A DNA stretch of 64,000 nucleotides from assembly GCA_017308135.1 (NCBI GenBank), contig JAFKFM010000008.1, positions 248,001-312,000 on the forward strand. The letters run 5' to 3'. Every line of letters begins with the position of its first letter. The stretch's first letter is position 1. This document shows positions 38,321-47,058 of the stretch, piece by piece. The stretch is from Alphaproteobacteria bacterium (lineage in GTDB: Bacteria > Pseudomonadota > Alphaproteobacteria > CACIAM-22H2). The notes below the pieces were generated by a model. The model did not search any database. It saw only the letters and a program-made list of their open reading frames with translations, and was not told where the DNA came from. The position numbers were made by a program, and so were the translations under genes.

Positions 38321-38881
38321 ATGAACATCGACAAAATCTCGATCGGCCCGAACCCGCCGAGCGACGTCCACGTGATCATCGAAGTGCCGGCCGGCGGCGA
38401 GCCCGTCAAATACGAGCTCGATAAAGCCTCCGGCGCGCTTTACGTCGACCGCTTCCTGCACACGGCGATGTTTTATCCGGCCAATTACGGCTTCATCCCG
38501 CACACGCTGTCGGGCGATGGCGACCCGGTCGACGTGATCGTGGTCGGCCCGGCGCGCGTGGTGCCCGGTTCGGTCATCCGCTCGCGCCCGATCGGCGCCT
38601 TGCTGATGGAGGACGAAGCCGGTCCGGACGAAAAAATCATCGCGGTGCCGGTCGACAAGCTGCACCCTTTCTATAAGGGCATCAAAGAATACGACGACCT
38701 GCCGCCGATCCTGCTCGAGCAGATCGCCCATTTCTTCAAGCACTACAAGGACTTGGAGAAGAACAAGTGGGTCACGATCGTCAAATGGCTCGATACCAAG
38801 GGCGCCGAACGTTTGATCCGCCAGGGCATCGAGCGCGCCAAGCGGGCCAAGACCAAGCGTCGTTCTCCCGCGAAAAAGTGA
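38321..38881 (+). CDS. ppa: Inorganic pyrophosphatase (family I)
   Basis: A 186-residue enzyme. The signature [10 protein letters not shown] holds the metal-binding aspartates. [25 protein letters not shown] and [12 protein letters not shown] are further conserved segments. It hydrolyses pyrophosphate in the cytoplasm and so drives biosynthetic reactions. The C-terminus has a lysine/arginine-rich extension of about 12 residues ([13 protein letters not shown]) beyond the usual end. The gene stands alone, divergent from cfa. Confidence 0.96.
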   Translation: MNIDKISIGPNPPSDVHVIIEVPAGGEPVKYELDKASGALYVDRFLHTAMFYPANYGFIPHTLSGDGDPVDVIVVGPARVVPGSVIRSRPIGALLMEDEAGPDEKIIAVPVDKLHPFYKGIKEYDDLPPILLEQIAHFFKHYKDLEKNKWVTIVKWLDTKGAERLIRQGIERAKRAKTKRRSPAKK

Positions 38882-38973
38882 TGCATTTTAAATAAGTTCC
38901 ACGCGAAACTTGATGACTTGGATCGGGTTTGGCGGGAAGATCGGTTTAGAAACCAGAGCTTCGGAGAATTCCG

Positions 38974-39192
38974 ATGGCAGCCAACGGTCTTACCGGTCTT
39001 TCCGCGACCTTCTATCCGGTCATCCAAGCGAGCTTGAACAAGCTTGAGCAGTTCAAGCAGGTCACGAAAGAAGTGACCGACAACACCGCGCAGATCATTT
39101 CGCGCGGCGTGCAGGCGGCGGCGTCGCCCGAAAGCGACACCTCCGCGACCGCGCTGACCGGCCGCGGTCAAAAGGTCGATATTCAAATCTAA
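38974..39192 (+). CDS. Uncharacterised 72-residue protein
   Basis: Not recognised. Predicted features: a hydrophobic first third (LTGLSATFYPVIQASLNKL), a helical lysine/threonine-rich middle, and a polar Ser/Thr-rich part ending in GRGQKVDIQI. No signal peptide or cysteine. The ATG has a strong GGAGAA site, and the 15 bases across the start (38963-38977) are identical to those at the start of the gene at 3321, with looser similarity further upstream. Being monocistronic, small and well initiated, it is probably real. Confidence 0.6.
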   Translation: MAANGLTGLSATFYPVIQASLNKLEQFKQVTKEVTDNTAQIISRGVQAAASPESDTSATALTGRGQKVDIQI

Positions 39193-39201
39193 TCTCACGA
39201 A

Positions 39202-39230
39202 CTGACGGAATCGGGCGGCACTTGTAAGCT
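39202..39230 (+). promoter_or_regulatory. Possible leaderless promoter of the epimerase-glycosyltransferase pair
   Basis: CTGACG (39202-39207), 17 bases, TAAGCT (39225-39230), then 7 bases to the ATG at 39238. There is no Shine-Dalgarno sequence in that gap. Confidence 0.4.
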
Positions 39231-39237
39231 CCCGCCT

Positions 39238-40203
39238 ATGTCTCGTGTCGTCGTCCTTGGTGCGACCGGCTTCGTCGGCCGCAACATCGCCCGTCATCTC
39301 GCCGAAGATCCCGCGTTCAACGTCGTCGCGGTGCGCAACACGCGCGCCGAATGGGCGCATCCGCGCGTCGAATGGCGCCAAGCCGACCTCACGCGCGAAG
39401 CGGACGTGATGCGCGCCCTCGACGGCGCCGACATGGTCGTGCACGCGGCGGCGGCCACGGCGGGGGCCGCGGCTCATCTCGCCGATCCCTTGTCGATGGT
39501 CGTCGACAATCAGGTGATGAATTCGCGCATCTTCGCGGCCGCGCATCGGCTGAACGTCCGCCATCTGCTTTGGTATTCGTGCTCGATCATGTACGCGTCG
39601 AAGGACCGCGCGCAAAGCGAAGCGGATTTCGATCCGGGCGCGCCGTTGCACAAAGCCTATGTCGGGGCGGGAACGACGAAGGTCTATTTCGAACGCATGT
39701 GCGCCTGGTACGCCGGGTTGGGCCGCACGCGCTTCACCGTGTTCCGCCATTCCAACGTCTACGGGCCTTACGACAAATTCGATCTCGGCCGCAGCCATAT
39801 GTTCGGCGCGACATTGACCAAAGCGCTGACCGCGCAAGACGGCAAGATCGTGCTGTGGGGGAACGGTGCCGAAGGCCGCGATCTCATTCACGCCGACGAT
39901 CTGGCGCGCGCGACGAAGGCGGCATTTCTGCGTCAATCCGTTCCTTACGCGCTCTACAATATCGGCTCGGGCCAAGCGCTGCCGGTGATCGAGATCGCGC
40001 GGCGCATCGTGCGGGGTACAGGCCGCGATCTTACGATCGAAACCGATCCGGCGAAGCCGTCGATCCCCGTCACCATCGCGCTCGATTGCGCGAAAGCGAA
40101 AGCCGAGCTTGGCTGGGCGCCGCAAGTCGCACTCGACGACGGCATCGCGCGCACGATCGCGTGGTGGCGCGAAAATCGTCCCGCCGGGGCGGCCGCGCCA
40201 TGA
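39238..40203 (+). CDS. NAD-dependent epimerase/dehydratase (extended SDR), GDP-fucose-synthase-like
   Basis: A 321-residue protein with the Rossmann motif VVVLGATGFVGRNIA and the later GNGAEGRDLIHADDLARA segment of nucleotide-sugar epimerases and reductases. FRHSNVYGPYDKFD resembles GDP-fucose synthase. The catalytic YxxxK is not canonical: the Lys in AGTTKVYFE has Ala four residues before it, and the nearest Tyr is seven before. A nucleotide-sugar substrate is likely but unproven. The stop overlaps the glycosyltransferase start (ATGA). Confidence 0.8.
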   Translation: MSRVVVLGATGFVGRNIARHLAEDPAFNVVAVRNTRAEWAHPRVEWRQADLTREADVMRALDGADMVVHAAAATAGAAAHLADPLSMVVDNQVMNSRIFAAAHRLNVRHLLWYSCSIMYASKDRAQSEADFDPGAPLHKAYVGAGTTKVYFERMCAWYAGLGRTRFTVFRHSNVYGPYDKFDLGRSHMFGATLTKALTAQDGKIVLWGNGAEGRDLIHADDLARATKAAFLRQSVPYALYNIGSGQALPVIEIARRIVRGTGRDLTIETDPAKPSIPVTIALDCAKAKAELGWAPQVALDDGIARTIAWWRENRPAGAAAP

Positions 40204-41111
40204 AACTCTCCGTCGTTCTGCCGACGATCTTCGCCGAATTGCTGCCCGGCGCCATCGACGCGGCCAAATCGGCGGCCGGCGACGTGCCGCACGAAATCGT
40301 CGTCGTGTCGCCCTTCGATCCCGCGCGCGGCGACGTGCGCTGGGTGCCCGAAACCAGCCCGCGCGGTTCGATCGCGGCGGCGAATACCGGTTTCGCGGCG
40401 GCGCAAGGCGAGGTGGTGGCGCTCGTTTCCGACGATACGCGTTTGACGCCCGGCGCGCTGGTCGCGGCGCTGGCCAAGCTCGAGACGCTACCGGGCGGCA
40501 TGGTGGGATTCCCGCGCGTCGTCGGCGGCGAGAATTATATCGGCACGGTGTTCGGCCATTTCTATCCGTATTATTTCGCCGTGCGGCGCGCCGATCTCGA
40601 TCGCGTCGGCCGCTTCGACGAAGGCTATCGCAAGCATTACGCCGACCCCGACCTCGCCTTGAAGATTTGGATTTCGGGCGGGCGCTGCGAGATTTTGCGC
40701 GATGCGGCGATCGTCGATATCCCGACGCGCGGCAATGCCGGCGAGGCGCCGGACAAGGCGCTTGGCTCGCGCGAAGCCGATTTCGCGCGGTTCGCAGGCC
40801 TGTGGGGCAAGCATTTCGACGCGGCCTGGGGTGTCGAAGAGACGGGGATCAATCTCGATCTCGCCCTCGACCTTGTTCAGCTCGCCGGCGGCGACGCCAC
40901 GACGATCGCGCTGCGCAATCCCGGCAAAATCCTCGATTTGCGGATTTTAAGCGGGCTCAGCCTCGTCGGGCTCAATCACCGGACCAAAATCGGGCTCGGA
41001 CGGGCAGCCCAAGCCTTGGACTATTTGCGATGGCTGGCCGCCCTCGACCCCAGCCCGGTCAATATCGTGGTCGGGGCGGGGACCAAGGCGCTGCTGGCGA
41101 AACCCTTCTAG
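40200..41111 (+). CDS. Family 2-like glycosyltransferase
   Basis: A 303-residue protein that begins MKLSVVLPTIF, with GSIAAANTGFAAAQGEVVALVSDD as the nucleotide-sugar-binding region and the acidic metal site in VSDDTR, as in GT-A fold (GT2) enzymes. FDEGYRKHYADPDLALKIW matches the acceptor-side ED-like motif. No membrane helix is evident. Coupled to the epimerase, it probably transfers the sugar that enzyme makes onto a surface polysaccharide, lipid or protein. The neighbouring cheZ raises the option of flagellin modification, without direct evidence. Confidence 0.78.
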   Translation: MKLSVVLPTIFAELLPGAIDAAKSAAGDVPHEIVVVSPFDPARGDVRWVPETSPRGSIAAANTGFAAAQGEVVALVSDDTRLTPGALVAALAKLETLPGGMVGFPRVVGGENYIGTVFGHFYPYYFAVRRADLDRVGRFDEGYRKHYADPDLALKIWISGGRCEILRDAAIVDIPTRGNAGEAPDKALGSREADFARFAGLWGKHFDAAWGVEETGINLDLALDLVQLAGGDATTIALRNPGKILDLRILSGLSLVGLNHRTKIGLGRAAQALDYLRWLAALDPSPVNIVVGAGTKALLAKPF

Positions 41112-41193
41112 CGGCTTGTATTTTTTATCCCGCGCCAAGCGAACGACCCGCGTGATAATCTTTGCATAAGGTTTCCCTCGTAGAAATGGGGGT

Positions 41194-41958
41194 ATGACCC
41201 GCGATTTCACGAGGCGCGCCATGGCGGTACCGCAACGACCGATTTTTACGGCCGAGAAGCATCTGAAGCGCGACATCCGTCCGCTCGCCAATGGGCGTGC
41301 GACGCCCGTACCGGAAACGATCGTCGCCCAGGCCGATCCCAACACGGCTTTGGCGATCGAATCGCTGCGCGGCGAGATTCAGGATCTCGGGCGTAAGCTC
41401 GACGGGTTCCTCAACGTCGATCACACCGAGATCGAGCGCATCCGCAACGAAGTGACGGGCATCGCCTCGCGCATCGAGCAGACGAAGCGCGAGATCGGCG
41501 CGTTGCGTCATCCGTTGTCGCAGGAAGACAAGCTCAGCTCCGCGACGTTCGAGCTCTCGTCGGTCGTGTCGCAGACCGAAGACGCGACGACGCGCATTTT
41601 CGACGGCGTGGAAAAGATCGAGGAGATCGTGCGCGAACTGGGCTCGACCAAGCTCGACGATTACGCGTCTTCGCGCATGGGCGAAATCGGCGATCTGTGC
41701 ACGGGCATCATCGAAGCCTGTTCGTTCCAGGATCTGACCGGCCAACGCATCAACAAGGTCGTGCGCACGCTCGCCTTCATCGAAGAGCGCGTGCAGAACA
41801 TGCTCGAGATTTGGGGAGCGAGCGAAATCGAGCGCGAAACGTCGCCCGAAGACGGCGCCACCCATATCGTCGACGAAGGGGCCGGAATCGTGCTGCATGG
41901 GCCCCAGGACCTCGAGAAAACCAACTCCCAAGCGGATATCGACAAGCTGTTCGAATGA
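41194..41958 (+). CDS. cheZ: Chemotaxis phosphatase CheZ
   Basis: A 254-residue (or 245) CheZ-family protein. The catalytic signature ACSFQDLTGQRINKVVRTL is present, with Asp and Gln at the positions of E. coli Asp143 and Gln147 that dephosphorylate CheY-P. The middle is a long helical hairpin (LRGEIQDLGRKLDGFLN onward), and DIDKLFE at the end matches the CheY-binding tail. An ATG at 41221, ten codons in, is an equally good start (GAGG seven bases before). It acts at the chemoreceptor/flagellar switch to end signals, but no other chemotaxis gene lies in the window. Confidence 0.88.
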   Translation: MTRDFTRRAMAVPQRPIFTAEKHLKRDIRPLANGRATPVPETIVAQADPNTALAIESLRGEIQDLGRKLDGFLNVDHTEIERIRNEVTGIASRIEQTKREIGALRHPLSQEDKLSSATFELSSVVSQTEDATTRIFDGVEKIEEIVRELGSTKLDDYASSRMGEIGDLCTGIIEACSFQDLTGQRINKVVRTLAFIEERVQNMLEIWGASEIERETSPEDGATHIVDEGAGIVLHGPQDLEKTNSQADIDKLFE

Positions 41959-42221
41959 GCGATACGCCCGAGACCATTCTGGCCAAAGCGATCCGCGCGG
42001 CCGACACAAGGTATTTCTTCGAGAATTACACGAAGCAGGCGGTCGCCGCGATCCAGGCTTTGGAAAAAGCCGGCTTCGTCATCGTGCCGAAATACCCGAC
42101 GCGCGAGATGCACGAGGCCGCGAAGAAAGCCATCGTCTACGGCCAGCGCAAACCCGGCGAAGTCGTCGGCCCGATTTGGGGCGCCATGGTCGACGCCGCA
42201 CCCGGCCCGTATCAGGATTGA
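41955..42221 (+). CDS. Small uncharacterised protein coupled to cheZ
   Basis: An 88-residue protein whose ATG overlaps the cheZ stop (ATGA), so it is surely co-translated. It begins with a helical segment (ETILAKAIRAADTRYFFENY) and contains FVIVPKYPTREMHEAAKKAI, a turn-helix pattern found in small proteins of unknown role. No cysteine, no signal and no membrane helix. Coupling suggests a part in chemotaxis or motility, but this is inference only. Confidence 0.7.
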   Translation: MSDTPETILAKAIRAADTRYFFENYTKQAVAAIQALEKAGFVIVPKYPTREMHEAAKKAIVYGQRKPGEVVGPIWGAMVDAAPGPYQD

Positions 42222-42224
42222 CCG

Positions 42225-42707
42225 CTAACGGCGCGTTTCTTCCGCCGGACGCGGCATGCGCGGGCGTTCGGAAACGGGCCCGCGCGTCATGGTGCCGGGA
42301 TTGCGCGCGACGGTGATCGCATAGCCGTAGGCGAGCGAGCGGCCATTGGCGTCCAGCGCCAGCACTTCGACGCGATATTGCGACGACGAGGTTTCGCCCA
42401 CGCACGGCCCGCGATAATCGGCGTAGGTGCCTTCCGCGATACGGCCGGGCGTGGTGGCCGGCGCCTCGTATTCGAACGACGGCGCGATCAACACGCTGAT
42501 ATTGGTGTAGCGCACGCGATAACGCGCGGCGCTGGCGGGCGAACGATCGAGCTCGATCGGCGGCGAAATGCCCAGCGAGCAGACATGGTCGGGGCCGAAG
42601 AACGTGCGCACGCCCATCACGGGCACGCCTTCGGGGCCGGGATAAAACGGCGCGCAGGCCGATATGAGCAACGCCGTACCGGCGAGGATGAGGGTTTTCA
42701 GACGCAT
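42225..42707 (-). CDS. Uncharacterised lipoprotein
   Basis: A 160-residue protein with a lipoprotein signal peptide; the lipobox ISAC places the lipidated Cys at position 18. The mature part contains [15 protein letters not shown], a central beta-rich region ([19 protein letters not shown]) and GPCVGE, giving two cysteines that could form a disulfide. The C-terminus is Arg/Pro-rich. I do not recognise a family. It is convergent with the cheZ pair (3 bases apart) and has its own leaderless-type promoter. Confidence 0.65.
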   Translation of the reverse strand: MRLKTLILAGTALLISACAPFYPGPEGVPVMGVRTFFGPDHVCSLGISPPIELDRSPASAARYRVRYTNISVLIAPSFEYEAPATTPGRIAEGTYADYRGPCVGETSSSQYRVEVLALDANGRSLAYGYAITVARNPGTMTRGPVSERPRMPRPAEETRR

Positions 42708-42713
42708 CGCACT

Positions 42714-42741
42714 GTTCTACCTTGCCCGGCGGATTCTTCAA
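42714..42741 (-). promoter_or_regulatory. Leaderless-type promoter of the lipoprotein gene
   Basis: On the minus strand TTGAAG (42736-42741), 16 bases, TAGAAC (42714-42719), then 6 bases to the ATG at 42707. Confidence 0.5.
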
Positions 42742-42762
42742 CTTCTCTCGATTTCAGTGGTT

Positions 42763-43881
42763 ATGTCCGATATCGAAACGATCGATTGCGCCGTCGTCGG
42801 GGCGGGTGTCGTGGGCCTCGCCGTCGCGCGCGAATTGGCGTTGGCCGGGCGCGAAGTCGTGGTGTTGGAGGCGGCCGACGCGATCGGTACGGAAACCTCC
42901 TCGCGCAACAGCGAGGTGATCCATGCCGGGATCTATTACCCGACCGGCAGTTTGAAGGCCAAGCACTGCGTCGCCGGCAAGAAATTCATCTATCAATTCT
43001 GCGCCGAGCGCGGAATCCGCGCCTGGAATTGCGGCAAGCTGATCGTCGCGAGCTCGCCGGCCGAGGTCGCCTATCTCGAAAAGCTCAAAAAACAGGGCGA
43101 GGCGAACGACGTCGACGATCTGGAACTGATCGACGGCAACGAAGCGCGCAAGATCGAACCGCTGCTGTCCTGCCACGCGGCTTTGCGCTCGCCCTCGACC
43201 GGCGTGGTCGACAGCCACGCGATGATGCTGGCCTTCCAGGGCGACGCGGAGGCCAATGGCGCCGCCATCGCTTTCGAAACGCCGGTCCTCGGCGGCCAGG
43301 TCGCCAATGACGGCATCGTGCTGGAAACGGGCGGGGCGGCGCCGATGCGCCTTAAAGCCTCGCTGGTCGTCAATGCCGCCGGGCTTGGCGCCAACAAATT
43401 GGGCCGCGCCATCGCCGGCATTCCGCCCGACACGGTGCCGCCGCTTTACTACGCGAAGGGCAATTATTTCTCGCTGCAAGGCAAGTCGCCGTTTTCGCGG
43501 CTGATCTATCCGGTTCCCGCACCCGGCGGGCTGGGCGTACACATTACGGTCGATCTTGCCGGGCAAGCGCGCTTCGGGCCCGATGTCGAATGGATCGATG
43601 AGATTAATTTCGACGTCGATCCGTCGCGCTGCGACAGTTTCTATGCCGAGATCCGCAAATATTGGCCCGGCCTCAAGGACGGCGCGCTCATCCCCGCCTA
43701 TTCGGGGATCCGGCCGAAGATCGTGCCGGCCGGCGCGCCCAACCCCGATTTCGTGATCCAAGGTCCCGAAACGCATGGCGTGCCGGGATTGATCGCGCTT
43801 TACGGGATTGAGTCGCCGGGGCTCACAAGTTCGGCTTCGATCGCCGCCGAAGTGGCGCGCATCGCGGCCGCGATACGCTGA
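42763..43881 (+). CDS. FAD-dependent oxidoreductase, L-2-hydroxyglutarate oxidase-like (LhgO/DAO family)
   Basis: A 372-residue flavoprotein. The FAD-binding motif [20 protein letters not shown] is followed by [22 protein letters not shown], the pattern of L-2-hydroxyglutarate oxidase/dehydrogenase and related FAD enzymes. [13 protein letters not shown] and the C-terminal [14 protein letters not shown] also match. It should oxidise an L-2-hydroxyacid to the 2-oxoacid and pass electrons to quinone or oxygen. The ATG at 42763 follows no strong ribosome site. It is the first gene of a three-gene set with an HpaI-type aldolase and a D-2-hydroxyacid dehydrogenase. Confidence 0.83.
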   Translation: MSDIETIDCAVVGAGVVGLAVARELALAGREVVVLEAADAIGTETSSRNSEVIHAGIYYPTGSLKAKHCVAGKKFIYQFCAERGIRAWNCGKLIVASSPAEVAYLEKLKKQGEANDVDDLELIDGNEARKIEPLLSCHAALRSPSTGVVDSHAMMLAFQGDAEANGAAIAFETPVLGGQVANDGIVLETGGAAPMRLKASLVVNAAGLGANKLGRAIAGIPPDTVPPLYYAKGNYFSLQGKSPFSRLIYPVPAPGGLGVHITVDLAGQARFGPDVEWIDEINFDVDPSRCDSFYAEIRKYWPGLKDGALIPAYSGIRPKIVPAGAPNPDFVIQGPETHGVPGLIALYGIESPGLTSSASIAAEVARIAAAIR

Positions 43882-43909
43882 CGAAGAACAAACGAAGGGA
43901 ACGCGCAAC

Positions 43910-44677
43910 ATGGTCGATCTACCGGTCAACGCCTTCAAGAAGGCCCTGAAGGAGGGCCGCCCGCAAATCGGCCTATGGTGCAGCCTGTGCTCGCCGATGG
44001 CGGCCGATGCGATCGCCGATGCCGGGTTCGACTGGATCCTGATCGACACCGAGCATTCGCCCAACGAACCGCCGGACGTGCTGGCGATCCAGCGCGCGTT
44101 GCGCGGCGGCTCGGCCACGCCGATCGTGCGCCCGGCCTGGAACGATCCCGTGCTGTTCAAGCGCTTGCTCGATATCGGCACGCAGACCTTGCTCGTGCCC
44201 TTCGTGCAGAACGCCGAGGAAGCGCGCAAGGCCGTCGCCGCGACGCGCTATCCGCCCAATGGCATTCGCGGTGTGGCGACGTCGACGGTCGCGGGCCGTT
44301 TCGGCCGCATCAAGGATTATCTCAAGACCGCGCATCGGGAGATCTGCGTGCTCGTGCAGGTCGAAACCGTCGAAGCGCTGAAGCAATTGCCCGAGATCGC
44401 GGCGGTCGACGGTGTCGACGGCGTGTTCATCGGGCCGTCGGATCTGGCCGCGTCGATGGGCCATCTCGCCAATCCGATGCACCCGGATGTGCAGGCCGCG
44501 ATTTCCTCGGCCGTCGGGCCGATCCGCAAAGCGGGCAAGGCGGCGGGATATCTCACCTCGAACGAGGAAGAGGCGAAAAAGCGCCTCGCCGAAGGTTTCC
44601 AATTCGTCGCGGTCGGGGCCGATATGGGCATTCTGGCGCGCGGCGCCGATGCGCTGATCAAGCGGTTCAAGGAGTAA
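43910..44677 (+). CDS. HpcH/HpaI-family class II aldolase
   Basis: A 255-residue protein. The HpaI hallmark [14 protein letters not shown] contains the catalytic His; VQVETVEAL and [12 protein letters not shown] supply the Glu and Asp that bind the divalent metal. Such enzymes split or form 4-hydroxy-2-oxoacids to give pyruvate and an aldehyde. GAAGGGA precedes the ATG. It lies between a hydroxyacid oxidase and a hydroxyacid dehydrogenase, which suggests catabolism of a hydroxylated sugar acid, but the substrate is not evident. Confidence 0.88.
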   Translation: MVDLPVNAFKKALKEGRPQIGLWCSLCSPMAADAIADAGFDWILIDTEHSPNEPPDVLAIQRALRGGSATPIVRPAWNDPVLFKRLLDIGTQTLLVPFVQNAEEARKAVAATRYPPNGIRGVATSTVAGRFGRIKDYLKTAHREICVLVQVETVEALKQLPEIAAVDGVDGVFIGPSDLAASMGHLANPMHPDVQAAISSAVGPIRKAGKAAGYLTSNEEEAKKRLAEGFQFVAVGADMGILARGADALIKRFKE

Positions 44678-44683
44678 CGCATT

Positions 44684-45625
44684 ATGGCGAACAAACCCGA
44701 TTGCCTCCTCCTCACATCGCTTCGCGCGACGCCAACCGCACGCCTTAACGCCGAGTTCAACGTTTTGGTGGCGCCCACGACGCCGGCCGAGCGCATGGCG
44801 TTCATCAAAGCGCATCCCGACACGCGTTTCGTCGCGGCGAGCGGCGGCTGGGTGCCGGCCGAAGTCTTCCAGGCGCTGCCCAAGCTCGAAATCGTGTCGT
44901 GCTTCGGCGTGGGTTACGACGGCGTGGACATCGCCGCCGCCAAGGCCGCGAAGGTGCCGGTCACCAACACGCCCGACGTGCTGAACGATTGCGTCGCCGA
45001 CACGACGATGGGCATGGTGCTGGGGGCGATGCGCAAATTTCCCCAAGCCGATCGCTTCGTGCGCGACGGCAGCTGGCTGAAGGGCGGGCAGGCGCTGACG
45101 ACATCCGTCCATCACAAGAAGATGGGTATCGCCGGTTTGGGACGCATCGGCAAAACGATCGCCAAGCGCGCGCAAGGCTTCGATATGGAAATCGCCTATT
45201 ACGGGCGCTCCAAACAGGCCGACGTGCCGTTCAAGTATTTCGCGGATATCGCCGATATGGCGGCTTGGTGCGACGTGCTTGTCGTCATCACGCCGGGCGG
45301 GGCGGCGACGCGCAACATGATCGATGCGCGCGTGCTGAAGGCGCTGGGCCCGAAAGGCTATCTCGTCAATATCTCGCGCGGCTCGGTCGTCGATGAACCG
45401 GCGCTGATCGAAGCGCTCAAAACCGGCGCCATCGCGGGGGCGGGTCTCGACGTGTTCGCCGACGAGCCGCGCGTGCCCGAAGCGCTGCTCGCGCTCGACA
45501 ACGTGGCGCTCGCCCCGCATGTGGGTTCGGCCACCAACGAAACGCGCGACGCGATGGGCAATCTCGTCGTCGACAATCTGGTCGCGGTCAAGAACGGCCA
45601 GAAGCCGCTGACGCCGGTTTATTGA
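44684..45625 (+). CDS. D-2-hydroxyacid dehydrogenase (hydroxypyruvate/glyoxylate reductase type)
   Basis: A 313-residue NAD(P)-dependent enzyme. MGIAGLGRIGKTIAKRAQGF is the nucleotide-binding motif; the catalytic Arg in NISRGSVVDEPALIEAL, the Glu in FADEPRVPEALL and the His in LAPHVGSATNETR are all present. It interconverts 2-oxoacids and D-2-hydroxyacids, with hydroxypyruvate or glyoxylate as likely substrates. It starts 6 bases after the aldolase gene. The last 7 bases overlap the end of the convergent membrane-protein gene. Confidence 0.9.
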   Translation: MANKPDCLLLTSLRATPTARLNAEFNVLVAPTTPAERMAFIKAHPDTRFVAASGGWVPAEVFQALPKLEIVSCFGVGYDGVDIAAAKAAKVPVTNTPDVLNDCVADTTMGMVLGAMRKFPQADRFVRDGSWLKGGQALTTSVHHKKMGIAGLGRIGKTIAKRAQGFDMEIAYYGRSKQADVPFKYFADIADMAAWCDVLVVITPGGAATRNMIDARVLKALGPKGYLVNISRGSVVDEPALIEALKTGAIAGAGLDVFADEPRVPEALLALDNVALAPHVGSATNETRDAMGNLVVDNLVAVKNGQKPLTPVY

Positions 45626-46131
45626 GCCGGTTCTTCGGGGATCGCGCCCGTCGCGGCGCGATCCTCCAACGCCGCGCGCTCGCGCAAAATCCACGCGCCG
45701 GCCGCCACGAAGATCGGCGCCAAAAGCCACGCGCCGAACGCAAAAGGCAACAGGGCGAACTCCGCCAGCGTCGTCCAGAAAATCCGGCGGCGCAGCTTGG
45801 CGGGCGGCGGCGGCGCGAAAAGCCGCAAACTCCATTCCTCGCCGAGTGCTTGCAGCGTCCATAGACGCAACACCACGACCGGGGCGAAGGCGATCAACGC
45901 CGGCCACCACAATCCGCGCGTTTCGACGGCGGTGTAGGTGAGGGCGAAGAGCCAAACGCCGTGCAGGATCGCCAGCCGCTGGTGATTGCCGCGCCCGTAT
46001 TCGACGGCGCCCGACGCCGCTAGGTTTTCCGCATTGCGCCGCGCGCGCGTGTACTCGATCAAGCGCAGCAACAGCAAAGCGCCGATGGCGAACTGCGCAT
46101 CGCCGGCGGTGGTGTCGAGGAAACGCTCCAT
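45619..46131 (-). CDS. ICMT-like integral membrane protein lacking the SAM-binding motif
   Basis: A 170-residue protein with four to five membrane helices. The first half (ARRNAENLAASGAVEYGRGN, then LAILHGVWLFALTY) matches bacterial isoprenylcysteine carboxyl methyltransferase-like (YpbQ type) proteins. The region after LGEEWSLRLF is abnormal: where the family has a GPYR..RHPNY motif that binds SAM, this protein has a shortened PPPPAKLRRRIFWTT, then rejoins the family pattern at LLPFAFGAWLLAP. It is therefore unlikely to be a normal methyltransferase. The open frame runs far upstream, but the Met at 46131 begins the conserved part. Confidence 0.65.
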   Translation of the reverse strand: MERFLDTTAGDAQFAIGALLLLRLIEYTRARRNAENLAASGAVEYGRGNHQRLAILHGVWLFALTYTAVETRGLWWPALIAFAPVVVLRLWTLQALGEEWSLRLFAPPPPAKLRRRIFWTTLAEFALLPFAFGAWLLAPIFVAAGAWILRERAALEDRAATGAIPEEPAQ

Positions 46132-46185
46132 GTTGCCCTTATCCCACGCTTGCGGCGTGACGGGGAGAGGCACAAACTCTCCGCT

Positions 46186-47058
46186 ATGTTCGAAGGGTTC
46201 GAAGCGGGCGTCACCCGCGTTGGCGATGTCGAGATTTTCCGGCGCATCGGCGGCGAAGGCCCACCTTTGCTGCTGCTGCACGGCTATCCGCAGACGCATC
46301 TGATGTGGCACAAAGTGGCGCCGTCGCTCGCCCAGCGCTTCACGGTGATCTGCCCCGATTCGCGCGGCTATGGCGCGTCGTCGAAGCCTGAGCCCGATCC
46401 CGAAAATCTGCTCTATTCCAAGCGCGCGATGGCGGCCGACATGGTCGGGTTGATGGCCGCACTCGGCTTCGAGACATTTGCGGTCGCGGGGCATGATCGC
46501 GGCGGACGTGTGGCCTATCGTTTGGCGCTCGACCATCCGGAACTGGTGACGAAGATCGCGACGCTCGACATCGTGCCCACGCTTTCCAATTGGAATCGAA
46601 TGGCCGATATGGCGATCGGCTTGCGCACCTATCATTGGTATTTCCTGGCGCAGGCCGGCGGTCTGCCGGAACGCATGATCGCCGCCGATCCCGACGCCTA
46701 TCTCGAGTACACGGTCCGATCCTGGGTGAAGGATTTCGGCGCGATCGGCGACGACCCTATGCAGGCGTACAAAGACGCGTTCCGCGCGCCGGGCGCGATC
46801 GCGGCAGCGTGCGCCGATTATCGCGCCGGGGCGACGACCGACGTCGAACACGACCGCGCCGATTTCGGCACGCGCAAGATCGCGGCGCCTTTGCTCGCCT
46901 TGTGGGGCGGGAAGGGGCTTGCGACCGACAAAGGCGGCCAGATCGAAATTTGGCAGCAATGGGCCGACGATGTGCGCGGCCGGCAGTTTCCATGCGGGCA
47001 TTTCCTGGCGGAAGAAGCGCCGCTCGAAACGATCGAAGCGCTGCTCGATTTCTTCTAA
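46186..47058 (+). CDS. Alpha/beta hydrolase of the haloacetate dehalogenase/epoxide hydrolase type
   Basis: A 290-residue protein. The oxyanion motif HGYPQTHLMW, the nucleophile elbow VAGHDRGGRVAYRLALDHP with Asp (not Ser), and the catalytic His in PCGHFLAEEAP define the dehalogenase/epoxide-hydrolase branch. LRTYHWYFLAQ has the His-Trp-Tyr residues that hold fluoride or chloride in fluoroacetate dehalogenases. A substrate of that kind is plausible but unproven. The ATG at 46186 is chosen because the fold begins there. The stop shares CTAA with the convergent recG. Confidence 0.82.
   Translation: MFEGFEAGVTRVGDVEIFRRIGGEGPPLLLLHGYPQTHLMWHKVAPSLAQRFTVICPDSRGYGASSKPEPDPENLLYSKRAMAADMVGLMAALGFETFAVAGHDRGGRVAYRLALDHPELVTKIATLDIVPTLSNWNRMADMAIGLRTYHWYFLAQAGGLPERMIAADPDAYLEYTVRSWVKDFGAIGDDPMQAYKDAFRAPGAIAAACADYRAGATTDVEHDRADFGTRKIAAPLLALWGGKGLATDKGGQIEIWQQWADDVRGRQFPCGHFLAEEAPLETIEALLDFF

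Noticed and set aside
43973-45955. 660-codon minus-strand frame across the aldolase and dehydrogenase genes
   Set aside because: Shadow of the HpaI and D-2-hydroxyacid dehydrogenase genes.
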